Below are positions 17,589 through 25,194 of a stretch of 64,000 bases of DNA, piece by piece. The notes under the pieces are model-generated. The model saw only the letters and a list, made by a program, of their open reading frames with translations. It was not told where the DNA came from and ran no database searches. Numbering within the stretch: the stretch's first letter is position 1; the number at the start of each line of letters is the position of its first letter. The position numbers and the translations under genes are program-made. Origin of the DNA: Tabrizicola piscis (GTDB lineage Bacteria > Pseudomonadota > Alphaproteobacteria > Rhodobacterales > Rhodobacteraceae); NCBI RefSeq assembly GCF_003940805.1, contig NZ_CP034328.1, forward strand, positions 62,001-126,000, read 5' to 3'.

Positions 17589-18245
17589 TCAGCCCGGCAG
17601 GCGTTCCTTCAGAAACTGCAGCGTCACGCCCAATCCATCTGGCGCGATGCCGTGGGCCGTGCCCTGCATGACATGGCCAAAGGTCGGGAATCCCGCGGCC
17701 ACCAGCGCGCTCCCGGCCATTTCCATACTGTCGAACGGCACCACCGGGTCCTGATCACCATGCACCAGCAGAACCGGCGGTTTCACGATGGCCTCTGCCA
17801 CCAACCGCTCGGGCCGCAGTAGCCTGCCGGAGATTGCCACGACCCCCGCCACCGGCTTTGCCCGGCGCGGCGCGACATGCAGGCTCATCATCGCGCCCTG
17901 GCTGAACCCGACCAAGGCCAGCGCCTCTGGCCCCAGCCCGAACTCGGCCAGTCGGGCGTCCAGAAACCCGTTCAGGTCCTCCGCCGCCGCATCCAGCCCG
18001 GCCTCGGCCGCCGCCTGGGGGGAACCATCAAGCCAGGGGATCGGGAACCACTGATACCCAAAGCCACCGCCCACGCAGCGTTCCGGGGCATCGGGGGCCA
18101 GGAAAGCCACCCCTGGAAGATGCGGCCCCAGCACATCGGCCAGCCCCAGCAGGTCTGACCCGTCCGCGCCATAGCCGTGCAGGAACACCACCAGCGCCGA
18201 AGGGTCCGTTGCCCCTTTCCGACCGAACCGCAAGTCCCGCATCAT
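17589..18245 (-). CDS. Phospholipase/carboxylesterase family alpha/beta hydrolase
   Basis: 218 residues from the ATG at 18245, which overlaps the stop of the upstream glycosylase gene (ATGA). The fold is the small acyl-protein-thioesterase-like hydrolase: FLHGYGADG oxyanion strand, GFSQG nucleophile elbow (S115), HGDQDPVVP with the Asp, and GTAHGI with the His. No signal peptide. It hydrolyses carboxylic esters; the natural substrate is unknown. Convergent with glk, whose stop is 18 bases away. Confidence 0.85.
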   Translation of the reverse strand: MMRDLRFGRKGATDPSALVVFLHGYGADGSDLLGLADVLGPHLPGVAFLAPDAPERCVGGGFGYQWFPIPWLDGSPQAAAEAGLDAAAEDLNGFLDARLAEFGLGPEALALVGFSQGAMMSLHVAPRRAKPVAGVVAISGRLLRPERLVAEAIVKPPVLLVHGDQDPVVPFDSMEMAGSALVAAGFPTFGHVMQGTAHGIAPDGLGVTLQFLKERLPG

Positions 18246-18871
18246 GCCACCCCATCTCGTTCTTTCGCGACCCGGTAGTAGGCCCAAAGGATGCGCGCCG
18301 CAACCGACCGCCAGGGCGACCAGTCCTCGGCCATGGCCCGCAGCGCCTTGTCCGTTGGCCGCACCTCAAGGCCGAACAGCATCCGCGCCGCCTCTTGCAA
18401 GGCAAGGTCACCGGGGGCGAACACATCCGCCCGGCCAAGCGCGAACATCGCGTAGATTTCCGCCGTCCAGACGCCGATGCCCGGCACGGCCACCAACCGC
18501 GCCACAACCTCGGCATCGGGCAGCCCCCGCAGCGCGTCAAAGTCAATCCCGGCCTGCGCCAGCGCCCGGCCATAGCGCGCCTTCTGCCGGCTTAGCCCCG
18601 CCGCCCGCAAGGCGTCATCCGACGCCGCAGCCATGACGGCAGCGTCGGTCAACCCCGCGCCCTCCAGCCGCGCCCAGATGGCCCGCGCGCTGGCGACCGA
18701 CACCTGCTGTCCGACGATAGCCCTCAGCAAGGCGGCGAATCCATCCGCCTCGCGCCGCAGGGGCAGATCGCCAACCAGCGGCAGCGCCCGGGCAAAACCT
18801 GGGTCGCGCAGGGCCAGCCATGCGGCCCCTTCCGCGACACAGTCCAGCGATTGAATGATCCGGCCTACCAT
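18242..18871 (-). CDS. DNA-3-methyladenine glycosylase II, AlkA-like
   Basis: 209 residues of the HhH-GPD superfamily. The helix-hairpin-helix reads PGIGVWTAEIYAMFALGRAD and the catalytic aspartate falls in FAPGDLAL (D155), aligned with D238 of E. coli AlkA. It removes alkylated bases in base-excision repair. The protein is shorter than E. coli AlkA because it lacks that enzyme's N-terminal domain, which is common in alphaproteobacteria. Four-base overlap with the esterase gene indicates co-translation. Confidence 0.87.
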   Translation of the reverse strand: MVGRIIQSLDCVAEGAAWLALRDPGFARALPLVGDLPLRREADGFAALLRAIVGQQVSVASARAIWARLEGAGLTDAAVMAAASDDALRAAGLSRQKARYGRALAQAGIDFDALRGLPDAEVVARLVAVPGIGVWTAEIYAMFALGRADVFAPGDLALQEAARMLFGLEVRPTDKALRAMAEDWSPWRSVAARILWAYYRVAKERDGVA

Positions 18872-18955
18872 CCTGCCTGTCTACAAGCATCCCCGCTGCA
18901 GGCAACCCAAGTTTGGCCCTTGCCCCGCCCGCAACAGGCTCGTACCGATACGGGC

Positions 18956-20161
18956 ATGAGCACTGACGCCCTCGCCAAACGCAACATCATCGTCCTTGTC
19001 GCAGCCCAGGCCATCCTTGGGGCGCAGATGCCGATGATCTTCACCATCGCCGGGTTGGCGGGGTCCACCCTTGCGCCTAATGTCTGCTGGGCCACCCTGC
19101 CGATCACGATGACCGTTATCGGCTCAATGCTGACCGCCACCCCGATTTCCGCACTCATGCAGCGCCATGGGCGGCGCGCAGGGTTCATCGTCGGCGCCCT
19201 TGGCGGTGCACTTGGCGCAGCGATCGGGGCTTACGGTCTGGCCACCGGCAGCTTCCTTCTGTTCTGCATCGGCGCGCTGCTGACCGGTATCTACATGTCG
19301 GCCCAAGGGTTTTACCGCTTTGCCGCCGCCGATACCGCGTCGGATGCCTTTCGCCCCAAGGCGATCAGCTGGGTCATGGCGGGGGGGCTGTTGTCTGCCG
19401 TCGTTGGCCCGCAACTCGTCAAGGTGACCTCCGACTTGATGGCCGTGACCTTCCTTGGCAGCTACCTTGCCGTCATCGGGCTGAACCTTGTCGGCATGTT
19501 CCTGTTCTTCGGCCTCAACATCCCGAAACCGCGCCCACCGGTTGCCGGTGCCCCGATTGGCCGCACGAGGGCCGAGCTGATCCGCACCCCGACCATCGCC
19601 GTCGCGATGATCTGCGCCACGGTGTCCTATGCCTTGATGAACTTGGTGATGACCTCATCGCCTCTGGCCGTCGTCGGCTGCGGCTTCAATACCGGCAATG
19701 CTGCCGACGTGGTGACTGCGCATGTGCTGGCGATGTATGCCCCCAGCTTCGTCACTGGCCATATCATCGCCCGCTTCGGCACCGAACGGGTCATCGCGCT
19801 TGGCCTGACGATCCTTGCCGCCGCCGGAGCGGTCGCCATGGCCGGGGTCGAGCTTGAGAATTTCTTCATCGCCCTGATCCTGCTGGGCATCGGCTGGAAC
19901 TTCGGCTTCATTGGCGCCACGACCATGCTGACCTCCGCCCAACGCCCGGAAGAGCGTGGCCGCCTGCAGGGCCTGAATGACCTGGTGGTGTTCGGCGGCG
20001 TGACGATGGCCAGCTTTTCCTCGGGTGGCCTGATGAATTGCGCCGGCGGGTCGGTCGAGGCGGGCTGGCAGATGGTCAACCTTGCGATGCTGCCCTTCCT
20101 GATCCTTGCCGGCGGCGCGCTGATCTGGCTTTGGCTGAAACCCAGCGAAAGCCGGGCCTGA
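18956..20161 (+). CDS. Major facilitator superfamily transporter
   Basis: 401 residues from the ATG at 18956; the frame extends to 18851 but that part is basic, proline-rich and overlaps the divergent gene. About twelve hydrophobic helices are visible, with the A-motif-like loop ALMQRHGRRAGFIVGALGG between helices 2 and 3 and VTGHIIARFGTERV at the start of the second half. Inner-membrane carrier; the substrate cannot be inferred. Followed by three hairpins before the convergent gene. Confidence 0.85.
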   Translation: MSTDALAKRNIIVLVAAQAILGAQMPMIFTIAGLAGSTLAPNVCWATLPITMTVIGSMLTATPISALMQRHGRRAGFIVGALGGALGAAIGAYGLATGSFLLFCIGALLTGIYMSAQGFYRFAAADTASDAFRPKAISWVMAGGLLSAVVGPQLVKVTSDLMAVTFLGSYLAVIGLNLVGMFLFFGLNIPKPRPPVAGAPIGRTRAELIRTPTIAVAMICATVSYALMNLVMTSSPLAVVGCGFNTGNAADVVTAHVLAMYAPSFVTGHIIARFGTERVIALGLTILAAAGAVAMAGVELENFFIALILLGIGWNFGFIGATTMLTSAQRPEERGRLQGLNDLVVFGGVTMASFSSGGLMNCAGGSVEAGWQMVNLAMLPFLILAGGALIWLWLKPSESRA

Positions 20162-20167
20162 GCCCAA

Positions 20168-20234
20168 GCGATTTCTTCAAAGAAATCGCACCGGAGCCTT
20201 CAAAGGCTCCGGACCGGGGTTTTTGAAAACCCCG
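20168..20234. repeat. Three joined palindromes between convergent genes (locus A)
   Basis: Two 22-base palindromes with 10-bp arms around a CA centre (20168-20189, arm GCGATTTCTT; 20191-20212, arm CCGGAGCCTT) and a third with 9-bp arms around TG (20215-20234, arm CGGGGTTTT). They start 7 bases after the MFS stop and end 10 bases before the next gene's stop. Same architecture as loci B (22748-22791) and C (51696-51739). Probably bidirectional 3'-end or terminator elements. Confidence 0.7.
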
Positions 20235-20243
20235 TAACCCCGG

Positions 20244-21005
20244 CTACCAGCGCCCCGAAACGGTTTGCCAAAGCAGCCGCCCACGCCGGTTGAATTCGGA
20301 TACCTGCGGAGCTGTTTCGGAAGACAGCCCCGCAACCACTTGTTTCAAGATCATTTCCGCCTGCCATCCCGCCAAGAGCGCCGGGGCAAGGTCTTTCGGC
20401 ACCGTCTTGCGCCCTGCCCGTGCCGCCTTCAGCTTGGCCAGGCCCATCTCGGCCAGCGTGCGTGCGCCAAGCCCGTCCGGCAGTGGCTGCCGCCCTCGTG
20501 CCTGCAACTCTGGCAGGGCGCGCAGATAGCTTGCCGCCGCCGCGGCCCAGCCATAGGCCCGCACAGCCTCTTCCGCCGTTTCCGGCGCGCCAAGCGCCCT
20601 TGCCGCCAACCACATCAGACCCGCGCCGGTGTCCTCAAGATACGCCTCCAGCGCGGCAGGGCTTTCATGCGGCTCGCGGTGGATATCCCAGCGCCGCGCC
20701 GCGATCAGCCGGTCCAGCACCTCCACCGGCAGGCCGAAATCGCGGATCAGATCATGCAGCGGCCCCGCCACCTCATGCGCCCGCGCGGCACCCGAGGCGG
20801 CGTTGTCCACCACATCCCGCCACCATTGCAGACGCATCTCGGCGATCAGCGGCTCCTCGGTGACCCAAGGGGTCCGGGCAATCTCAATGTTGAAGGCGTA
20901 CAGCGGGAAAAGCTGGGCGCGGACATCGGCAGGGGCGGCCATCACGGCAAGGAACCGGTCGGGGTCGCCCCGTTCGACCAATGCCGCGCAAGCCGCGATC
21001 GTCAT
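20244..21005 (-). CDS. Squalene/phytoene synthase-fold protein, NDUFAF6-like
   Basis: 253 residues from the ATG at 21005, overlapping the cimA stop by four bases. The all-helical prenyl-synthase fold is recognisable: LFPLYAFNIEIARTPWV, then RLQWWRDVVDN, then EDTGAGLMWLAARALG. The first aspartate-rich motif that binds Mg-diphosphate in true phytoene or squalene synthases (DxxxD) is replaced by NIEIA, so classical synthase activity is doubtful. The pattern resembles NDUFAF6, the complex I assembly factor, and many alphaproteobacteria carry such a homologue. No carotenoid genes are nearby. Likely role: respiratory complex I assembly; inferred. Confidence 0.7.
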   Translation of the reverse strand: MTIAACAALVERGDPDRFLAVMAAPADVRAQLFPLYAFNIEIARTPWVTEEPLIAEMRLQWWRDVVDNAASGAARAHEVAGPLHDLIRDFGLPVEVLDRLIAARRWDIHREPHESPAALEAYLEDTGAGLMWLAARALGAPETAEEAVRAYGWAAAAASYLRALPELQARGRQPLPDGLGARTLAEMGLAKLKAARAGRKTVPKDLAPALLAGWQAEMILKQVVAGLSSETAPQVSEFNRRGRLLWQTVSGRW

Positions 21006-22636
21006 GGCGCCGACCCAACGGGTGAGCCGATGTCGCGGATCAGCTTCCACTGGATCGCGTCCAGCAGGGCCTCGAAACTCGCGTCGACGATGTTGGCACT
21101 GACGCCGACGGTGGACCAGCGCCGCCCCTGCCCGTCTTCGCTGTCGATGATGACCCGCGTGACCGCCTCGGTCCCGCCGTTGGTGATGCGAACCTTGAAA
21201 TCCACCAGTTTCATGTCGTCGATGCAGGCCTGATAGGGACCAAGATCCTTGGCCAAAGCCTTGGCAAGCGCGTTCACCGGGCCACGGTCACCGCCTGCTT
21301 CATCCATGCTGTCGCTGACCGACATCATCTTCCGCTCACCGATCTTGACCACCACAACCGCTTCGGAAAGGCTGATCATGCGATCATACTTGTTCTTCCG
21401 CCGCTCCACGGTGACACGGTAACGCTTGACCTCAAAGAACTCGGGGCAAAGCCCCAGTTCCCGCCGGGCGACGAGTTCAAAGCTGGCCTGCGCGCCGTCA
21501 TAGGCATAGCCCTGATCCTCACGATCCTTGACCACCTCGATGATCCGGCCAAGGCGCGGGTCCTTGGGGTCAATCACGAGTCCCGCCGCCTCAAGCCTTG
21601 CCCGCAGGTTCGACTGCCCGGCCTGGTTGGACATCGGGATGACCCGCTCGTTGCCCACCAGCGCCGGGTCGATGTGTTCGTAGGTCGTCGGGTCCTTCAG
21701 GATCGCGCTGGCATGCAGGCCCGCCTTGTGGGCAAAGGCCGACGCGCCGACATAGGCAGCCGACCGCAAGGGCACGCGGTTCAGGATGTCGTCCAGCATG
21801 CGGCTGGTCTTCAGAAGGCCCGCCAGCGCCTCCGGGGTGACGCCGGTCTCGAACCGGCTGGCGAAGGGTTCCTTGAGCAGCAGCGTCGGGATCAGGGTCG
21901 TCAGGTTGGCATTGCCGCACCGTTCCCCAAGGCCGTTCAGCGTACCCTGAACCTGCTGCGCCCCAGCCTCGACCGCCGCAAGGGTGTTGGCGACGCCATT
22001 GCCGGTGTCGTCGTGGCAGTGAATGCCCAGCCGGTCGCCGGGGATGCCGGCGGCAACCACCTCGGCGGTGATGCGGCCCACCTCGGCGGGCAGCGTGCCG
22101 CCGTTGGTGTCACACAGGACGACCCAACGGGCACCGGCCTCAAGCGCGGCCTGCAGGCAAGAGAGGGCGTAGCCGGGGTTGGCGCGGTAGCCGTCGAAGA
22201 AGTGTTCCGCATCAAACAGCGCCTCGTGGCCCTTGGCGACGAGGTGGCGGATGGAGGAGGCGATGGCCTCGCGGTTTTCGTCGAGGGTCACGCCGAGGGC
22301 GGTCGTAACGTGGAATTCGTGGGTCTTGCCGACAAGGCAGACCGCGGGGGTGTTCGCGTTCAGGACCGCCGCCAGCACGTCATCGTTTTCCGCCGACCGC
22401 CCTACCCTGCGGGTCATGCCGAAGGCGGTCATCGTGGCGCGGGTTTCGGGGGGGGCGGCGAAGAAATCACTGTCGGTCGGGTTCGCGCCGGGCCAGCCGC
22501 CCTCGATATAGTCCACGCCGAGGGTGTCGAGGGCGCGGGCGATCTGGACCTTTTCGGCCACGGAAAACTGGACGCCCTGCGTCTGCTGGCCATCGCGGAG
22601 GGTGGTGTCGAAAAGGTACAGGCGCTGGCGGGTCAT
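21002..22636 (-). CDS. cimA: (R)-citramalate synthase, LeuA/HMGL family
   Basis: 544 residues. The HMGL-like barrel opens with LFDTTLRDGQQTQGVQFS (catalytic Arg and metal Asp) and carries HCHDDTGNGVANTLAA with the metal-binding histidines and NGLGERCGNANL. A C-terminal regulatory domain homologous to LeuA follows (about 400-544). The family condenses pyruvate with acetyl-CoA to (R)-citramalate, leading to 2-oxobutyrate and isoleucine. Distinguished from 2-isopropylmalate synthase by the long spacer and the CimA-type N-terminus. Preceded by a CtrA-like box and a small hairpin in the 169-base gap after cysS; followed by the overlapping NDUFAF6-like gene. Confidence 0.9.
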   Translation of the reverse strand: MTRQRLYLFDTTLRDGQQTQGVQFSVAEKVQIARALDTLGVDYIEGGWPGANPTDSDFFAAPPETRATMTAFGMTRRVGRSAENDDVLAAVLNANTPAVCLVGKTHEFHVTTALGVTLDENREAIASSIRHLVAKGHEALFDAEHFFDGYRANPGYALSCLQAALEAGARWVVLCDTNGGTLPAEVGRITAEVVAAGIPGDRLGIHCHDDTGNGVANTLAAVEAGAQQVQGTLNGLGERCGNANLTTLIPTLLLKEPFASRFETGVTPEALAGLLKTSRMLDDILNRVPLRSAAYVGASAFAHKAGLHASAILKDPTTYEHIDPALVGNERVIPMSNQAGQSNLRARLEAAGLVIDPKDPRLGRIIEVVKDREDQGYAYDGAQASFELVARRELGLCPEFFEVKRYRVTVERRKNKYDRMISLSEAVVVVKIGERKMMSVSDSMDEAGGDRGPVNALAKALAKDLGPYQACIDDMKLVDFKVRITNGGTEAVTRVIIDSEDGQGRRWSTVGVSANIVDASFEALLDAIQWKLIRDIGSPVGSAP

Positions 22637-22652
22637 GGGGTGGGTCCGGTTG

Positions 22653-22679
22653 GGGTGTCCCGGGCGGGGACACTTTGCG
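22653..22679 (-). other. Small inverted repeat in the cimA leader
   Basis: Around this position GTGTCCC and GGGACAC form a 7-bp stem separated by GGGCG, about 20 bases before the cimA ATG. It would sit in the 5' leader; no ORF or attenuator peptide is evident. Confidence 0.35.
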
Positions 22680-22699
22680 GTGGTATGTATTTCAAGGGG

Positions 22700-22728
22700 T
22701 TAAGCGTGTCTGTTAATGTTGCCTTAAC
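22700..22728. promoter_or_regulatory. CtrA box upstream of cimA
   Basis: TTAATGTTGCCTTAAC at 22713-22728 fits TTAA-N7-TTAAC exactly; a third TTAA lies at 22700-22703. The site is about 77 bases before the cimA start and 78 bases after the cysS stop. Consensus established for CtrA; control of cimA is inference. Confidence 0.5.
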
Positions 22729-22747
22729 CGACTTTGTGGCTGATGAC

Positions 22748-22791
22748 CAAAACCCTTTGAAGGATTTTGCAAATTTCTTCGAAGAAATTTG
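22748..22791. repeat. Two abutting 22-bp palindromes (locus B)
   Basis: 22748-22769 has arms CAAAACCCTT and AAGGATTTTG around TG (9 of 10 pairs); 22770-22791 is perfect, arms CAAATTTCTT and AAGAAATTTG around CG. They join without a gap, 14 bases after the cysS stop (cysS is on the minus strand). See loci A and C. Confidence 0.7.
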
Positions 22792-22805
22792 GGGGGTGTG
22801 AGGTG

Positions 22806-24230
22806 TCACTGGAGGGCCGCCAGTTTGGTGGGGTCGAAGTTCGGGCCGGGGACGAGTTCGACTCCTGCCTTGGACATTCGCACCTCGACGCCTGCGGCAA
22901 TCAGGGCGGATTTCAGCGCGTCGACAGCGGAGAAGTCTTTGGAGGTCATGGCAGACTGCCGCACTTCAACGAGGTGTTCTGATAGTTGGTTCAGAAAGAC
23001 TACTGAATTGTTGAGCAACTCGCGCCGTTCATCGAAACGCTCGAACGGGATCAGACCCAGAAAATCCAACGTCGAAACCAGTTCATTCCACCGTGCGTTG
23101 CCCAACAATTGGTCGACTTCTGAGAGTGCAAGGTGGGTATTCAAATCGTCGGCCAGCGCATCGACAACTTCCCTTGCAGGGGCGGTTTGCCTTGCTTTGC
23201 CAAGATCGGCAAAGCGCTCACCTAGAACGAGGTAATCCTCCAGCTTTGTGGCGGCGACGACACGCTTCTCTGCCGTCCAATCCATCGGACTGCGGTAATG
23301 CGTCATCAGGAACACAAACCGGATCACCTCGCCCGGGATGCCCTGATCCAGCAAATCCCGCACGGTGAAGAAGTTGCCAAGGCTTTTGGACATCTTCTTG
23401 CCCTCGACCTGCAGCATCTCGTTGTGCAGCCAGTAATGGGCGAAGTCGCCGTGGGGGTGGGCGCAGGCGCTCTGGGCGATTTCGTTTTCGTGGTGGGGGA
23501 ATTGCAGGTCCAGCCCGCCGCCGTGGATGTCGAAGGATTCGCCCAAAAGCTCATGCGCCATGGCGCTGCATTCGATGTGCCAGCCGGGGCGGCCCTTGCC
23601 CCAGGGAGAGGACCAGCCGGGTTCTTCGCCTGAGGAGGGTTTCCACAGGACGAAATCCATCGGGTCTTCCTTGAAAGGCGCGACCTCCACCCGCGCGCCG
23701 GCGATCATGTCGTCGATGCTGCGGCCGGAGAGTTTGCCGTAGTCCTTGTAGCTGCGGACGCGGAAGAGGACGTGGCCGTTCGCCTCATAGGCATGACCGC
23801 TCGCGATCAGCCCGTCGATCATCGCGATCATCTGGGCGATGAATTCCGTCGCGCGGGGTTCATGGTTGGGCCGCAGCGCGCCAAGCGCGTCCATGTCGGC
23901 GTGATACCAGGCGATGGTTTCCTCGGTCCGCTGGTGGATCAGGTCTTCCAGCGTGCCGGGGCTGCCGGCTTTCTGGCGGCGCAGCGCCTCGGCGTTGATC
24001 TTGTCATCAACGTCGGTGAAGTTGCGGACATAGGTCACTTGGTCCGGGCCGTAGACGTGGCGCAGCAGGCGGTAAAGCGTGTCGAACACCACCACGGGGC
24101 GGGCGTTGCCAAGATGGGCGCGGTCATAGACGGTGGGGCCGCAGACATACATCCGCACGTTCTTGTCGTCGATCGGCGCGAAGTCTTCCTTCTTGCGCGT
24201 CTTCGAGTTCGTCAGGCGGATCGTCACCAT
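22806..24230 (-). CDS. cysS: Cysteinyl-tRNA synthetase
   Basis: 474 residues from MVTIRLTNS at 24230; the frame opens earlier (24287) but the family start and spacing favour this one. Class I signatures are present: HLGN (39-42) as the HIGH motif and KMSKS at 279-283. The zinc ligands C30, C221, H246 and E250 are all in place. It charges tRNA-Cys. The first two thirds have ordinary high-GC codon use, but about 22940-23240, which encodes the C-terminal DALR/anticodon region, drops to roughly 50% GC and uses codons such as TTG, AAT and ACT. The frame is intact and the domain is recognisable but divergent. Confidence 0.95.
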   Translation of the reverse strand: MVTIRLTNSKTRKKEDFAPIDDKNVRMYVCGPTVYDRAHLGNARPVVVFDTLYRLLRHVYGPDQVTYVRNFTDVDDKINAEALRRQKAGSPGTLEDLIHQRTEETIAWYHADMDALGALRPNHEPRATEFIAQMIAMIDGLIASGHAYEANGHVLFRVRSYKDYGKLSGRSIDDMIAGARVEVAPFKEDPMDFVLWKPSSGEEPGWSSPWGKGRPGWHIECSAMAHELLGESFDIHGGGLDLQFPHHENEIAQSACAHPHGDFAHYWLHNEMLQVEGKKMSKSLGNFFTVRDLLDQGIPGEVIRFVFLMTHYRSPMDWTAEKRVVAATKLEDYLVLGERFADLGKARQTAPAREVVDALADDLNTHLALSEVDQLLGNARWNELVSTLDFLGLIPFERFDERRELLNNSVVFLNQLSEHLVEVRQSAMTSKDFSAVDALKSALIAAGVEVRMSKAGVELVPGPNFDPTKLAALQ

Positions 24231-24376
24231 GTCAGTCGTCCCTAGCCAAGCGGCAGTCATCCTGCGCGGGACCGGCTTTTCATCCAAGGGGAATGACGAA
24301 GCGCCCGCGTGACCTTAGGTCAGCGGGTAATGCAGCAGATGGAGATGTTGCGCAATGTCGTCATGCGGGCGGCGTA

Positions 24377-24398
24377 GCACGGGGCCACGGCCCCGTGC
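24377..24398 (-). terminator. Hairpin downstream of the lipoprotein gene
   Basis: GCACGGGGCC and GGCCCCGTGC form a 10-bp stem around AC, 16 bases after the stop of the gene ending at 24414. Strong stem, no marked T tract. Confidence 0.5.
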
Positions 24399-24413
24399 AA
24401 GCCTTGCCGCAGG

Positions 24414-25028
24414 TCAGTTGCCTTGACGGCTGAACTCACCCCGGTTGTCGGGGCCGATGGCCAGCCAGCCCGCCACGGTCCGCGCGACGTGGTTGGTGAT
24501 CATCGACTTTTGCGACTGGCCGTTGCGACGGGCTTCGCGCATCTGTTCGCCGGACAACGCAGGCAGTTCCGACCGGATCGCCGTGGCGGGAATCAGCACC
24601 TCGCCCGTGCGGGCGTCAACCACCTGGGCGGTGAAGTTGATGTTGTGGACACCCCAGTTCTGTTCCCGCAGTTCGGCTTCGAACGTCAGGGCGTGGAAGC
24701 GGGTGACCGTCACGTCGATGATGACCGGCCGCCCACCGCGCAGGCCTTGGGCGCCACGGGTGATCGCATCGGTCATGATGGTATCAACCTGGGCGTAGCG
24801 GTCGCCCAGCGGATCTTCGCGCCAGACGATGTCCGCCTTGGGCAGCAGCGTCTTGGCTTCAGAGACCACAAGGGTGCGGGGCACGTTCACCTGAACCGCT
24901 GACAACCGCCAGGCGCGGGTGACGTCGGCAGGCAGCGGATCATATTCGGTCTTGAAGCTGCCGCCGACGCAGGCGGACAGCAGGAGTGCGGTCAAACCAA
25001 ACAGGGCGGTTCGGCGGACAATGGACAT
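24414..25028 (-). CDS. Predicted lipoprotein of unknown function
   Basis: 204 residues with a lipobox LLLSAC (Cys at 20) after a basic start, so it should be lipid-anchored facing the periplasm, probably in the outer membrane (no Asp at +2). The rest is a single alpha/beta domain with a central stretch (VIIDVTVTRFHALTF, INFTAQVVDARTGEV) resembling proteins that assemble at the cell envelope, and a C-terminal amphipathic helix. Homologues appear to be widespread in Rhodobacterales, but I cannot assign a role. Divergent from the decarboxylase gene with 166 bases between them. Confidence 0.8.
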   Translation of the reverse strand: MSIVRRTALFGLTALLLSACVGGSFKTEYDPLPADVTRAWRLSAVQVNVPRTLVVSEAKTLLPKADIVWREDPLGDRYAQVDTIMTDAITRGAQGLRGGRPVIIDVTVTRFHALTFEAELREQNWGVHNINFTAQVVDARTGEVLIPATAIRSELPALSGEQMREARRNGQSQKSMITNHVARTVAGWLAIGPDNRGEFSRQGN

Positions 25029-25194
25029 AAGGGACCTCTTGGAAGCAGGAATTTCCTGACATTAGGGGGGAATCCCTAAGGACTCACCTTGGCCGGAACA
25101 AGGAGGCAGCGTGTCGGGAACAGGGTAGAAGCTTGCCGTTTTGCCCCGATCATGCCCAGTTGCAGGCGGAATAAACGTGGGGCGGGAGAAGAGC

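Noticed and set aside
20215..20234. CGGGGTTTT-TG-AAAACCCCG as an ordinary terminator only
   Set aside because: It adjoins two more palindromes of the same geometry, so it is treated as part of the repeated modular element.
20244..21005. Phytoene or squalene synthase (carotenoid or hopanoid gene)
   Set aside because: The first aspartate-rich motif is missing and no carotenoid or hopanoid genes are nearby; NDUFAF6-like is a better fit.
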